Below the pieces are notes generated by a model. The model saw nothing but the letters and a program-made list of their open reading frames with translations. It was not told the origin of the DNA and searched no databases. A stretch of 64,000 nt of DNA from FEN-1219 sp963817615 (GTDB lineage: Bacteria > Pseudomonadota > Gammaproteobacteria > Steroidobacterales > Rariloculaceae): contig CAWFPH010000002.1 in NCBI GenBank assembly GCA_963817615.1, positions 186,001 to 250,000 of the forward strand, read 5' to 3'. Shown piece by piece: positions 24,274 to 33,329 of the stretch (the first letter of the stretch is position 1; each line of letters opens with the position of its first letter). The translations under genes were made by a program, and so were the position numbers.

Positions 24274-25464
24274 ATGAAAACTAGGACCCGTCTTCTATTG
24301 CCTGTCGTTCTTGTGGCGGCCGCCGCGGCGCTCGCGGGGTGCGGGGCCGGCGCAGCCGGTGCGCACGCGCCGGCGCCGGCCGCGCCGGCGGTCACGACCG
24401 CGGTCGTCGCGACGCAAGAGCTCCACGACTGGGCAGAATTCACGGGCCGGCTCGAGGCCGTCGACCAGGTCGCGATCCGGCCGCGGGTCGGCGGCTACGT
24501 CGAGTCGGCCGGCTTCATCGAGGGCGCACGCGTCGCGCCGGGCGACCTGCTGTTCCAGATCGACCCGCGGCCGTTCAAGGCCGAGGTCGACCGCTTGACC
24601 GCCGAGCGCGACCGCGCGACCGCCGAGCGCAAGCTCGCGCGCTCGTATGCGGACCGCGCCGAGCGGCTGCTCGCGCAGAACGCGACCTCGCGCGAGGACT
24701 ACGAGCAGCTCGCCGCGAACGCGGCCGTCGCCGACGCGCGGCTCGCGGCCGCGCAGGCGGCGCTCGAGGCGGCACGGCTGAACCTGTCGTTCACGCGTGT
24801 GACGTCGCCGATCGCAGGACGCGTCTCGCGCGCGGTCGTCACGCCGGGCAACCTCGTCGACAGCTCGACGCTGCTCACGACCGTCGTGTCGGACTCGCCC
24901 GTGTACGCCTACTTCGACGTGGACGAGCAGACGTTTCTCGCGCAGCTGCACCGCGGCGCCGCGGGCAATCGCGTGCACGTTGGCCTCATCGACGAGGACG
25001 GCTATCCGCATTCGGCGCGGCTCGATTTCGTCGACAACCAGCTCGACGGCGACCACGGCACGATTCGCGCGCGCGCGGTGCTCGACAACGCGGACGGCGC
25101 GCTCACGCCCGGGCTGTTCGTGCGGCTCAAGCTCGAGAGCCCGCGCAGCTTCCGCGCGGCGCTCGTCGACGATCGCGCGATCGGCACGGACCTCGACCGC
25201 AAATTCGTGTTCGTCGTGAACGACGAGCACGTCGTGCAATACCGCGCGGTCGAGCTCGGTCGCGAGGTCGAGGGGCTGCGTGTCGTGAAGAGCGGCCTCA
25301 CGGCCGGCGACGTCGTGATCGTGAACGGCGTGCAGCGCGTGCGCCCCGGCGTGACGGTCGACGCGACGCAAGTCGCGATGGACCGGGGCTCGCCCGGCGC
25401 GCTCGAGCGCCTCGCGGCCGCGAGCGACGACACCGATCCCACCGTCGCGCACAACGTGCGCTGA
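24274..25464 (+). CDS. RND efflux periplasmic adaptor lipoprotein (MexE/AcrA type)
   Basis: A 396-residue membrane fusion protein. Lipoprotein signal with lipobox LAGC (Cys23). Then the classic order: beta-barrel/lipoyl start (WAEFTGRLEAVDQVAIRPRVGGYVE), coiled-coil hairpin of about residues 105-175 rich in Ala/Glu/Arg (DRLTAERDRATAERKLARS), second lipoyl half (FTRVTSPIAGRVSRAVVTPGN), and beta-barrel with VYAYFDVDEQTFL. The last block matches the MexE/BepF-like branch. ATG at 24274 is preceded by GGAG. First gene of the efflux operon, ten bases before the pump gene. Confidence 0.93.
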   Translation: MKTRTRLLLPVVLVAAAAALAGCGAGAAGAHAPAPAAPAVTTAVVATQELHDWAEFTGRLEAVDQVAIRPRVGGYVESAGFIEGARVAPGDLLFQIDPRPFKAEVDRLTAERDRATAERKLARSYADRAERLLAQNATSREDYEQLAANAAVADARLAAAQAALEAARLNLSFTRVTSPIAGRVSRAVVTPGNLVDSSTLLTTVVSDSPVYAYFDVDEQTFLAQLHRGAAGNRVHVGLIDEDGYPHSARLDFVDNQLDGDHGTIRARAVLDNADGALTPGLFVRLKLESPRSFRAALVDDRAIGTDLDRKFVFVVNDEHVVQYRAVELGREVEGLRVVKSGLTAGDVVIVNGVQRVRPGVTVDATQVAMDRGSPGALERLAAASDDTDPTVAHNVR

Positions 25465-25474
25465 GGAGCGAATC

Positions 25475-28400
25475 ATGGGCTTCTCTCAATTCTTCGTGCG
25501 CCGGCCGATCTTCGCGGCCGTGCTGTCCGCGATCGTGTTCATCGCGGGCGCCTTGTCGCTGCGGCTCTTGCCGATCAGCGAATACCCGGAGGTCGTGCCG
25601 CCGACCGTGGTCGTGAGCGCGACCTACCCCGGCGCGAATCCGCAGGTCATCGCCGAGACCGTGGCGGCGCCGCTCGAGCAGGCGATCAACGGCGTCGAGA
25701 GCCTGCTCTACACCTCGTCGCAGGCGACGAGCGACGGCCGGATGACGCTGACCGTCACGTTCGCGCTCGGCACCGATCTCGACAAGGCGCAGGTGCAGGT
25801 GCAGAACCGCGTGTCGCAGACGCTGCCGAAGCTGCCCGAGGTCACGCAGCGGCTCGGCGTGACGACCGAGAAGTCCTCGCCGGACCTCACGCTGCTCGTG
25901 CATCTCGTGTCGCCCGACAACCGCTACGACATGCTGTATCTCGCGAACTACGCGCAGCTGCACGTGCGCGACGAGCTGGCGCGCATCGAGGGCGTCGGCA
26001 ACGTCGCCGTGTTCGGCGCCGGCGAGTACGCGATGCGCGTGTGGCTCGACCCCGACAAGGTCGCCGCGCTGAACTTGACCGCGAGCGACGTGGTGAACGC
26101 GATCCGCGCGCAGAACCTGCAGGTCGCCGCAGGCCAGCTCGGCGCACCCCCCGCGCCGAACGCCGCCGACTTCCAAGTGCTGATCGACGCGCACGGCCGG
26201 CTCGTGACCGAGGAGGAATTTCGGAACATCACGGTGAAGGTGGGCGACCACGGTCAGATCACGCGCCTGCGCGACGTCGCGCGCGTCGAGCTCGGGTCGA
26301 GCACCTACGCGCTGCGCGCGCTGCTCGACGGCAAGCCCGCGGCCGCGATCCCGATCTACCAGCGGCCCGGCAGCAACGCGATCGACATCTCGAACCAGGT
26401 GCGCGCGACCATGGCGCGCCTCGCGAAGGATTTTCCGCAGGGCCTCGACTACGACATCGTCTACGACCCGACGATGTTCGTGCGCCAGTCGATCGACGCG
26501 GTCGTGCACACGCTGTTCGAGGCGCTCGTGCTCGTCGTGCTCGTGGTGCTGCTGTTCCTGCAGACGTGGCGCGCGTCGGTGATCCCGCTCGCGGCCGTGC
26601 CCGTGTCGCTGGTCGGCACGCTCGCCGTGATGCATTTGTTCGGCTTCTCGCTGAACGCGTTGTCGCTGTTCGGCCTCGTGCTCGCGATCGGCATCGTCGT
26701 CGACGACGCGATCGTGGTCGTCGAGAACGTGGAGCGCAACATCGAGCGCGGGTTGCGGCCGATCGAAGCCGCGCAGCAGGCGATGCGCGAAGTCACGAGC
26801 CCGATCGTCGCGACCGCGCTCGTGCTGATCGCGGTGTTCGTGCCGACCGCGTTCATCAGCGGGCTCACGGGCCAGTTCTACCGGCAGTTCGCGCTCACGA
26901 TCGCGATCAGCACCGCGATCTCGGCGTTCAACTCCCTCACGCTGTCGCCCGCCCTCGCCGCCGTGCTGCTCCCGCCCCACGGCGCGCCGCGCGACCGATT
27001 GCAGCGCGGCATCGACCGCGCATTCGGCTGGCTGCTCCGGCCGTTCAATCGCCTGTTCGTCTGGACCTCGGCGCGCTACGTCGGCATGGCGGGCCGGTTG
27101 CTGCGGCGCTCGGGCCTCGCGGTCGCGGTGTACGGCGGCCTGCTCGCGCTGACCTGGCTCGGCTTCGCGAGCGTGCCGGGCGGTTTCATTCCGCAGCAGG
27201 ACAAGCAATACCTCGTCGCCTACGCGCAGCTCCCGGAAGCCGCGTCGCTCGATCGCACGGAGCAGGTGATCAAGCAAATGGACGCGATCATGCTGGCCGA
27301 GCCCGGCGTCGCGCACGCGGTGTCGTTCCCGGGGCTTTCCATCAACGGCTTCGTGAACAGCCCGAACACGGGCATCGCGTTCGCCGGGCTCGCGGACTTC
27401 TCGAAGGACGGCAAGCACGTCACGACCTCGGGCCGCTCGGCCTGGGACATCGCGGCCTCGCTGAACCGCAAATTCGCGGCGATCCAGGACGCGTATATCG
27501 CGGTGTTCCCGCCGCCGGCCGTGCAGGGACTCGGCACGATCGGCGGCTTCAAGGTGGAGCTCGAGGACCGCGCGGGCCTCGGCTTCGACACGCTGTACGC
27601 CGAGACGCAGAAGGTCGTGGCGGCCGCGCGGCAGACGCCGGCGCTCGCGAACGTGTTCTCGGGCTTCGAGGTCAACGCGCCGCAAATCCACGCGAACGTC
27701 GACCGTGACAAGGCGCAAGCACAAGGCGTGTCGCTGCCCGATCTGTTCGAGACGATGCAGGTGTACTTGGGCTCGCTCTACGTGAACGACTTCAATCGCT
27801 TCGGCCGCACCTATCAGGTCACCGCGCAGGCCGACGTGCCGTACCGGCTCGAGCCCGACGACATCCTGCGGCTCAAGGTGCGCAACGCTTCGGGCGCGAT
27901 GGTGCCGCTCGGCTCGTTCGTCAAGCTCGAGCAGAGCTCCGGGCCGAGCATCGTGTCGCGCTACAACGGCTACCCGTCGGCCGAGATCACGGGCGGCCCC
28001 GCGCCAGGGTTCTCGTCGGGCCAGGCGCAGGCCGCCATCGAGAAGCTGGCGCGGCGCGAGCTGCCGAATGGGCTCGCGCACGACTGGACCGAGCTCGTGT
28101 ACCAGCAGCTGATCGCCGGCAACACGGCCGTGTGGATCTTCCCGCTCTGCGTGCTGCTCGCGTTCCTCGTGCTCGCGGCGCAGTACGAGAGCTTCGTGTT
28201 GCCGCTGGTCGTGATCCTGATCGTGCCGATGTGCCAACTCTCCGCGATCGCCGGCGTGTGGCTGTCGGGCGGCGACAACAACTTGTTCACGCAGATCGGC
28301 TTGATCGTGCTCGTCGGGCTCGCGTGCAAGAACGCGATCCTGATCGTCGAGTTCGCGCGCACGCGCGAGCAGGCCGGCGCGAGCACTTGGGACGCGTTGC

Positions 28401-28723
28401 TCGAGGCCTGCCGGCTGCGGCTGCGGCCGATCCTGATGACCTCGATTGCATTCATCGCGGGCGTCGTGCCGCTCGTCGTGTCGACGGGCGCGGGCGCGGA
28501 GATGCGCAATGCGATGGGGACGGCGGTGTTCGCAGGAATGCTCGGCGTGACCGTGTTCGGCTTGCTGCTCACGCCCGTCTTCTATTGGGTCGTGCGGCGC
28601 TTGGGTGCCGCGGTGCGGCGGCGTCGGCGAGACGCACCGGCCGCGGCGCCGGTTCCGCACGATGACGCCGGCGCGGCGGCTTCGGCCGGACGCGCTCTGA
28701 TCGCTACGGAGAACGCATCATGA
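25475..28723 (+). CDS. RND multidrug efflux pump (HAE1, AcrB/MexF type)
   Basis: A 1082-residue inner-membrane proton-driven efflux pump. It starts with the family hallmark FSQFFVRRPIFAAVLS and has two repeats, each with a large periplasmic domain. Proton-relay residues are present: the Asp pair in GIVVDDAIVVVENVER (helix 4) and the Lys in GLACKNAILIVEFAR (helix 10). GGFIPQQDKQYLV starts the second periplasmic half. Pattern and length suit the MexF/OqxB branch, which often exports chloramphenicol, quinolones or biocides; real substrates are not deducible. Its stop overlaps the next ATG (ATGA), so the three pump genes form one operon under the divergent TetR. Confidence 0.95.
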   Translation: MGFSQFFVRRPIFAAVLSAIVFIAGALSLRLLPISEYPEVVPPTVVVSATYPGANPQVIAETVAAPLEQAINGVESLLYTSSQATSDGRMTLTVTFALGTDLDKAQVQVQNRVSQTLPKLPEVTQRLGVTTEKSSPDLTLLVHLVSPDNRYDMLYLANYAQLHVRDELARIEGVGNVAVFGAGEYAMRVWLDPDKVAALNLTASDVVNAIRAQNLQVAAGQLGAPPAPNAADFQVLIDAHGRLVTEEEFRNITVKVGDHGQITRLRDVARVELGSSTYALRALLDGKPAAAIPIYQRPGSNAIDISNQVRATMARLAKDFPQGLDYDIVYDPTMFVRQSIDAVVHTLFEALVLVVLVVLLFLQTWRASVIPLAAVPVSLVGTLAVMHLFGFSLNALSLFGLVLAIGIVVDDAIVVVENVERNIERGLRPIEAAQQAMREVTSPIVATALVLIAVFVPTAFISGLTGQFYRQFALTIAISTAISAFNSLTLSPALAAVLLPPHGAPRDRLQRGIDRAFGWLLRPFNRLFVWTSARYVGMAGRLLRRSGLAVAVYGGLLALTWLGFASVPGGFIPQQDKQYLVAYAQLPEAASLDRTEQVIKQMDAIMLAEPGVAHAVSFPGLSINGFVNSPNTGIAFAGLADFSKDGKHVTTSGRSAWDIAASLNRKFAAIQDAYIAVFPPPAVQGLGTIGGFKVELEDRAGLGFDTLYAETQKVVAAARQTPALANVFSGFEVNAPQIHANVDRDKAQAQGVSLPDLFETMQVYLGSLYVNDFNRFGRTYQVTAQADVPYRLEPDDILRLKVRNASGAMVPLGSFVKLEQSSGPSIVSRYNGYPSAEITGGPAPGFSSGQAQAAIEKLARRELPNGLAHDWTELVYQQLIAGNTAVWIFPLCVLLAFLVLAAQYESFVLPLVVILIVPMCQLSAIAGVWLSGGDNNLFTQIGLIVLVGLACKNAILIVEFARTREQAGASTWDALLEACRLRLRPILMTSIAFIAGVVPLVVSTGAGAEMRNAMGTAVFAGMLGVTVFGLLLTPVFYWVVRRLGAAVRRRRRDAPAAAPVPHDDAGAAASAGRALIATENAS

Positions 28724-30186
28724 CCACGTCCATTCGACGATCGTCGCCGCGGCTTGTCGCGGCCGGCACGCGGCACTCGCCGCCGCGGCGCGCGCTGCCG
28801 ATTCTAGCGGTGCTGGTCTCGACGGCGCTGCTCGCCGCCTGCGCGGTCGGTCCCGACTACAAGCCGCCCGAAACCGCGGCCGAGTTCCGCGGCGCCGATC
28901 CCGCAATCTTGGCCGAGCGGCCGTTCGAAGCGGCCTGGTGGAAGCAGTTCGGCGACCCGACGCTGGACGGGCTAATCGAGCGCGCGCTCGGCGGCGATCT
29001 CGACATCAAGATCGCGGCCGCACGCGTGCGCGAGGCCCGCGCGCTGTATCACGCCGCCCGGCGGGATCGTTGGCCCGGCGCCGAGGCCGAGATCGCGAAG
29101 AACGAAACGAACGCCCAGCAGCCCGGCGTGAGCGCCCAGCGCGTCGACGTCGAATCCTACGAGTCGGGTCTAACCAGCGTCTGGGAGCTCGATCTGTTCG
29201 GCCGTGTCCGTCGCGGCGTGCAGGCCGCGGCCGCGGACGCCGATGCGGCGGAGGCGAACTTGCACGACGCGCAGGTGCTCGTGGCTGCCGAAGTCGCGTC
29301 GAGCTATCTCGACCTGCGCGGTGCGCAGAAGCGCCTCACGGTCGCACGCGCGAATGCCGACTCGCAGCGCAAGACGCTGAACCTCACCCGCGTGCGGCTC
29401 GATCTCGGCCGCGGCAGCGAGCTCGACGTCGCGAGCGCTGCCGCACGGTTGTCTTCCACCGAAGCGAGCATCCCGCCGCTCGCCGCCGATCGAACCGCGG
29501 CTGCAAATCGACTCGCGGTGCTGCTCGGCGTGGAACCCGGAGCGCTCGACGACGAGCTCGCGCCGCGCGAGCTTCCGCCACACTTGACGACGCTCGCGAT
29601 CGATTCGCCCGAGGCGTTGTTACGGAGGCGCCCCGACATTCGCGCGGCCGAGCGCGGTCTCGCGGCGGCGACGGCGCGCATCGGGATCGCGAAAGCCGAT
29701 CTCTTTCCGCGGCTCACGCTCTCGGGCTTCATCGGCTTCGTCACGGGCGACGCCGGCGAGCTCGGCGACTCGGCGAGCCGCGCATGGAGCTTCTCGCCGG
29801 TCTTCTCGTGGGGCGGCCTGGATCCCGGCGTGCGCGCACGGCTCGTGGCCGCCGAGGCGCGCGCCGACGGCGCCCTCGCGGTCTACGACCGCACGGTGCT
29901 GCGAGCGCTCGAGGAGGCGGACACCGCGTTCGCGCGCTATGCGCAAAACCGCACCCGGCTCGCGTCGGCCGTGGAAGCGGCGACCGCGTCGCAGCGGGCG
30001 GCGGAGCTCGCACGCGTGCAATACCGCGAAGGCGCGCTCGATTTCCTACGGCTGCTCGACGCCGAGCGCACGGCGCTCACGGCGGAGGACGCCGTCGCGG
30101 CGGCCGAAACGGACCTGAACGAATCGGTCGTCGTGATCTACGAGGCTCTCGGCGGCGGCTGGGAAGCCGCCGTGCCCGCCTCATGA
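28720..30186 (+). CDS. RND outer-membrane factor, NodT/OprM-type lipoprotein
   Basis: A 488-residue TolC-like channel. A long N-region precedes the lipobox LLAAC (Cys near 41), then AVGPDYKPPET, the usual start of mature OprM/NodT proteins, and FEAAWWKQFGDPTLDGLIERAL. Two related halves follow, each with long helices; SGLTSVWELDLFGRVRRGVQAA is a strongly conserved block, and LLRRRPDIRAAERGLAAA begins the second repeat. Together with the adaptor and pump it makes a complete tripartite system. Its ATG overlaps the pump stop. Confidence 0.94.
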   Translation: MTTSIRRSSPRLVAAGTRHSPPRRALPILAVLVSTALLAACAVGPDYKPPETAAEFRGADPAILAERPFEAAWWKQFGDPTLDGLIERALGGDLDIKIAAARVREARALYHAARRDRWPGAEAEIAKNETNAQQPGVSAQRVDVESYESGLTSVWELDLFGRVRRGVQAAAADADAAEANLHDAQVLVAAEVASSYLDLRGAQKRLTVARANADSQRKTLNLTRVRLDLGRGSELDVASAAARLSSTEASIPPLAADRTAAANRLAVLLGVEPGALDDELAPRELPPHLTTLAIDSPEALLRRRPDIRAAERGLAAATARIGIAKADLFPRLTLSGFIGFVTGDAGELGDSASRAWSFSPVFSWGGLDPGVRARLVAAEARADGALAVYDRTVLRALEEADTAFARYAQNRTRLASAVEAATASQRAAELARVQYREGALDFLRLLDAERTALTAEDAVAAAETDLNESVVVIYEALGGGWEAAVPAS

Positions 30187-30239
30187 ATTGGCTCGACGCG
30201 GCTCCGGCGGCGGCCACCGTTGCGCCGCGGTGACGACCG

Positions 30240-30494
30240 CTAGACGCCGCCGCGCAGCCTGCGGATGAACGCCGCGGCCGCGAGGCTCGTGACGTTCGGT
30301 GTCGCGGCAGCGTCCGTGCCACGTTTCGACGGCGCGCCGACGGCGGCGCGTGCCGGCTTGGCCGCCGTGCGGGCGGCGGCCTTCGGTCGAGCTCGCTTGG
30401 CGGCCGGTGCTGCGCGCTTTTGCTTCGGTGCCGCGCGCTTCGATTTCGTCCTTGCCTTCACTTTTGCCTTCGCTTTTGCTTTCGCTTTAACCAC
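30240..30494 (-). CDS. Lysine/alanine-rich histone H1-like protein
   Basis: An 84-residue, very basic, low-complexity protein starting with alternating Lys-Ala (VKAKAKAKAKVKARTKSK), followed by Ala/Lys/Arg/Pro-rich sequence and a short ordered C-terminus (VTSLAAAAFIRRLRGG). Such sequences resemble eukaryotic H1 tails and bacterial HC2/AlgP-type DNA-binding proteins, so binding to DNA or RNA is likely. The coding DNA has a six-base micro-repeat near 30460-30490, the kind that expands and contracts. GTG start at 30494 with GAGGA about 13 bases upstream. It could be a spurious frame in simple sequence, but no alternative gene is present here. Confidence 0.6.
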   Translation of the reverse strand: MVKAKAKAKAKVKARTKSKRAAPKQKRAAPAAKRARPKAAARTAAKPARAAVGAPSKRGTDAAATPNVTSLAAAAFIRRLRGGV

Positions 30495-30638
30495 GATTCT
30501 CGAATCCTCGAAATGAATTCCCCGATCCCCGGCGCGAGTCGCACGCCGAAGGCGACGATACTACGCTAACGAGCTGCATTTATCGCGCCGACGGAACGAG
30601 CAGCCGCTCGATGTGAACGCAGACCACGTTGCTGAGCA

Positions 30639-31358
30639 CTACTCGACCACCTCCGCGTGCTCGATCATCGTCGGCTTCGTAGGCAACGACGCGAGATACG
30701 CATCGCCGTCGTCCCAGAGGCGTCCTTGATCGAGCCCGTTGCTCGGGTCGCCGACCTGCACGAACGAGTCCACGACGTCCATGCCGCTCACGACCTTGCC
30801 GAACACCGTGAAGTTGTAGCGCGGATTCGCGAGCTGGTTGTTCTCGCGATAGTTGATGAACACTTGCGTGGAGTTCGTGTCGGGCCCCCCCTTCGCGAAT
30901 GCGAGCGTGCCGCGCTCGAGCGCAAACAGGCTCGGGTCGTCTTTGAAAGTCTTGTCCTTCCACGCCTTGTGCGGCGAGCGCCAGTTCACGCCGAACTGCG
31001 CCACGAAACCGGGCACGACGCGTGAGATCGGCGTGTCGTCGTAGAACCCCGACGATGCGAGCTCGACGAAGCGCTTCGCGGCGTTCGGCGCGGCCTCCGG
31101 ATAGATCTCGATCACCACCTCGCCGGCGGTCGTCTCGAGCTTCACGCGGGCGCTCTTCGTGAGCGTCGGCACGTCGCCCTCCCGGCCCGGTAGCGGCTTC
31201 AGCGCGCTCGCGAGCGCGGCGGCGGGCTTGTCGGATGCGCCGGCCGTAGCCCGAGGCGCAGATTCCTCGGGCCGGTGGCAGGCTGACAGCGACAGCCCGA
31301 GCGCGACGGACAATGGAATCGCGGTGGAGGAACGCTTGATCGTGTGTCTCATCAGCAT
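30639..31358 (-). CDS. Cyclophilin-type peptidyl-prolyl isomerase, lipoprotein
   Basis: A 239-residue lipoprotein (lipobox LSAC near residue 27) with a cyclophilin domain from about 70 on: VKLETTAGEVVIEIYPEAAP, FVELASSGFYDD, ISRVVPGFVAQFG, then TLAFAKGGPDTNSTQVFI and FTVFGKVVSGMDVVDSF. The active-site Arg and FVAQ block are kept; the usual SMA-x-AG block reads LAFAKGG. It probably folds proteins in the periplasm from a membrane anchor. Start placed at 31358 (MLMRHTIKRSS); an in-frame upstream ATG would add a non-signal-like extension. Confidence 0.85.
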   Translation of the reverse strand: MLMRHTIKRSSTAIPLSVALGLSLSACHRPEESAPRATAGASDKPAAALASALKPLPGREGDVPTLTKSARVKLETTAGEVVIEIYPEAAPNAAKRFVELASSGFYDDTPISRVVPGFVAQFGVNWRSPHKAWKDKTFKDDPSLFALERGTLAFAKGGPDTNSTQVFINYRENNQLANPRYNFTVFGKVVSGMDVVDSFVQVGDPSNGLDQGRLWDDGDAYLASLPTKPTMIEHAEVVE

Positions 31359-31646
31359 CGTTGAAGTATCCGCAGTACGAAACCGATCATCATAGACGCC
31401 CGGTGGGCTGCATGCACCCAATCGCTCGGCGGCGCGGTCGAGTCATCGATCATCCGCTCACCAGCGACGCGTCCAGTCGCAGCGCTCGCTCGAAACGGCG
31501 GGAAGCCCCCGTGCGCCGCGACGCAAAGACCGAACGCGCGTGGCGTGCAGCCGCGGGTGCGCTCGCGGCCGATCGGTGTGGCAAGATCGGTCTAGTGCCG
31601 AAGGCGCTCGAGCCTCGGCCCCGGCTCGATCTCTCACCGTCAAGCG

Positions 31647-32474
31647 ATGTCTACGATTGGAGCACGCCTCGCCGTTGCGTTGAGCCTGCTGCTCGCGGCC
31701 GGCGCGGCTTGCGCGCAGCGGCCGTTCCGCGAATATCCGAGCATCGAGGGCGGCTGGTCGCCGAGCCCGAAGTGGAATCACCAAGAGCATGCGGAATTCA
31801 CCGTGGGCCGGCTCATGTTCCCGCAGTCGCGCAGCCGCTACGTCCTAGGCGCGGGGTACGGCGACTGGCTGCGCGGCGGCACGGCGTGGACCGTCGACTA
31901 TCCCGAGGCCGACCGCACGCTCGCGCGGCTGCTGTCGCGGCTCACGATGATCGACGTGCGCGCGGTCGAGCAACCGGTGAATCTCGACGACGACATCGAC
32001 CCCTACTACTGGCCGTTCCTGATCTCCGGCCTCGTCGGCGCTTGGGATCTCACGGACCAGCAGGCCGCGAAGCTGCGCGAGTATCTGCTGCGCGGAGGGT
32101 TTCTGCTCTGCGACAGCTTCTACGGCACACCCGAATGGGAAGGGTTCGTCCAGAGCTTGAGACGGGTGTTCCCTGATCGACCGATCGTCGAGCTGCCCGA
32201 CGACCATCCGATCTTCCACCTGGTCTACGACCTGAACGACCGGCCGCAGATCCCGACGTTGCAGCACCTGCCGCGCGGCTACCGCAACGACGGCGCAACG
32301 CCGCACTGGCGCGCGATCCTCGACGACGACGGCCGCGTGATGGTGATGATCACCTACAACAACGACATCGGTGACGGCTGGCAATGGCAAGACGAGCCGC
32401 GCTACCCGGCCGATGCGGCGCACCTCGCCGTGGAGCTCGGGGTGAACTTCGCGATCTACGCGCTCACGCACTGA
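31647..32474 (+). CDS. Secreted DUF4159 protein
   Basis: A 275-residue protein with a Sec signal (about 1-23, ACAQRPF). The mature part is a DUF4159 domain: EFTVGRLMFPQ, WTVDYPEADRTLARLLSRLT, YYWPFLISGLVGAWDLTDQQ, KLREYLLRGGFLLCDSFYGTPEW and LPDDHPIFHLVYDL. The domain has a Rossmann-like, glutamine-amidotransferase-related fold and is usually encoded near AAA ATPase/BatA-like genes or gliding genes, none of which are here. Function unknown. No clear Shine-Dalgarno before the ATG. Confidence 0.82.
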   Translation: MSTIGARLAVALSLLLAAGAACAQRPFREYPSIEGGWSPSPKWNHQEHAEFTVGRLMFPQSRSRYVLGAGYGDWLRGGTAWTVDYPEADRTLARLLSRLTMIDVRAVEQPVNLDDDIDPYYWPFLISGLVGAWDLTDQQAAKLREYLLRGGFLLCDSFYGTPEWEGFVQSLRRVFPDRPIVELPDDHPIFHLVYDLNDRPQIPTLQHLPRGYRNDGATPHWRAILDDDGRVMVMITYNNDIGDGWQWQDEPRYPADAAHLAVELGVNFAIYALTH

Positions 32475-32493
32475 GCGCCGAAGCGCCGAAGCG

Positions 32494-32988
32494 CTACTTC
32501 TCGGCGAGCTTCTTCATGTTCTCGAGCGCGCCCTCGAAGCGCGTGCGGCGTTGCTCGGCGTCCTTGTCCTTCGCAGCTTGGTCGGGCTTATCGGACTCGT
32601 CGTACATGAGCGTATAGAGCAACTTCGAGCTCGTCGCACTCACGGGCTTCGCCTCGAGATAACCGTGATAGAGGTTGTAGAACTGACCCTCGTGCACGGG
32701 TTGAGTGTAGCCGTACGAGAGATCCGTCTTGCCGACCAGGATCTCGGTCACCCGGCCGTTCGCGAGGTCGCGCACGGTGCCCATGCCGCCGTGGCCGGAC
32801 GTGATCTTGCAATCGACGTTGAACCATTTGGCGATGTCGCAGTAGCCGCCGACCTTCGCCCAGACTTCCTTCGCAGGCTTGGCGACGTCGACCGACATCT
32901 CGATCGTGCGGTATTGCGGCTCCGCGGCCGCGGCGTTCGTGGCGACGGCCGCAGCGGCGAGCGCGGCCAACATGAGCAAGCGTGTCAT
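32494..32988 (-). CDS. Secreted SRPBCC (START/Bet v 1-like) protein
   Basis: A 164-residue protein with a Sec signal (1-22, NAAAAEPQ). The mature part begins with the SRPBCC pattern MSVDVAKPAKEVWAKVGGYCDIAKWFNVDC and has the GTVRDLANGRVTEILVG strand pair and YGYTQPVHEGQFYNLYHGYLEAKP. This fold binds hydrophobic ligands in a deep pocket (polyketide cyclase, PYR/PYL, lipid transfer). Exported forms are less common; the ligand is unknown. Convergent with the DUF4159 gene (19-base gap). Confidence 0.8.
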   Translation of the reverse strand: MTRLLMLAALAAAAVATNAAAAEPQYRTIEMSVDVAKPAKEVWAKVGGYCDIAKWFNVDCKITSGHGGMGTVRDLANGRVTEILVGKTDLSYGYTQPVHEGQFYNLYHGYLEAKPVSATSSKLLYTLMYDESDKPDQAAKDKDAEQRRTRFEGALENMKKLAEK

Positions 32989-33041
32989 TGTGGTTCTCCC
33001 CCGGGACTCGGCGCTTATATAGCACGAGCAGCGCGCGGGCC

Positions 33042-33329
33042 CTAGGACGAAGCGGAGTCGCCCTTCGGTCTGCGGCGCGGCCGGGGAGCGGTGGGCCCGT
33101 CGTCGCGTCCGGCCGGCGCAGGCCCGGCGCTGCGCTCGGCGAGCGGCGACAGCGCGCGCGGCCGCGCGAACATCGTGACGCCGACGAGAGCGGCCGAGCT
33201 CTTCATATCCGGCTTGATGCCGAGCTCGCGAGCGGCCGCGAGCACCTCCTCGTCGGAGGCTGCGAGCAACTCGCGCTCGATCGCCGTCAGCAATCGCTCG
33301 AGCGACAGGTCGGCGCGCTCGGTGGTCAT
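33042..33329 (-). CDS. Small protein co-encoded with the sigma factor
   Basis: A 95-residue protein starting at the ATG 33329-33327, which overlaps the sigma-factor stop by four bases (ATGA). The N-terminal half is helical and acidic (LERLLTAIERELLAASDEEVLAAARELGIKPDMK), and the C-terminal part is Pro/Arg-rich and probably disordered. No zinc-binding or membrane anti-sigma domain is visible. Tight coupling makes a partner or modulator of the sigma factor the best guess, but this is inference only. Confidence 0.65.
   Translation of the reverse strand: MTTERADLSLERLLTAIERELLAASDEEVLAAARELGIKPDMKSSAALVGVTMFARPRALSPLAERSAGPAPAGRDDGPTAPRPRRRPKGDSASS

Noticed and set aside
25298..28660. Very long open frame (about 1120 codons) antisense to the RND pump gene
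   Set aside because: Rich in Arg/His/Glu, no domain, and exactly mirrors the codon phase of the real gene; a usual shadow in GC-rich DNA.
31361..31646. Possible gene between the cyclophilin and DUF4159 genes
   Set aside because: Open frames here are Arg/Ser-rich and continue as shadows into neighbours; no ribosome site. Left as intergenic.
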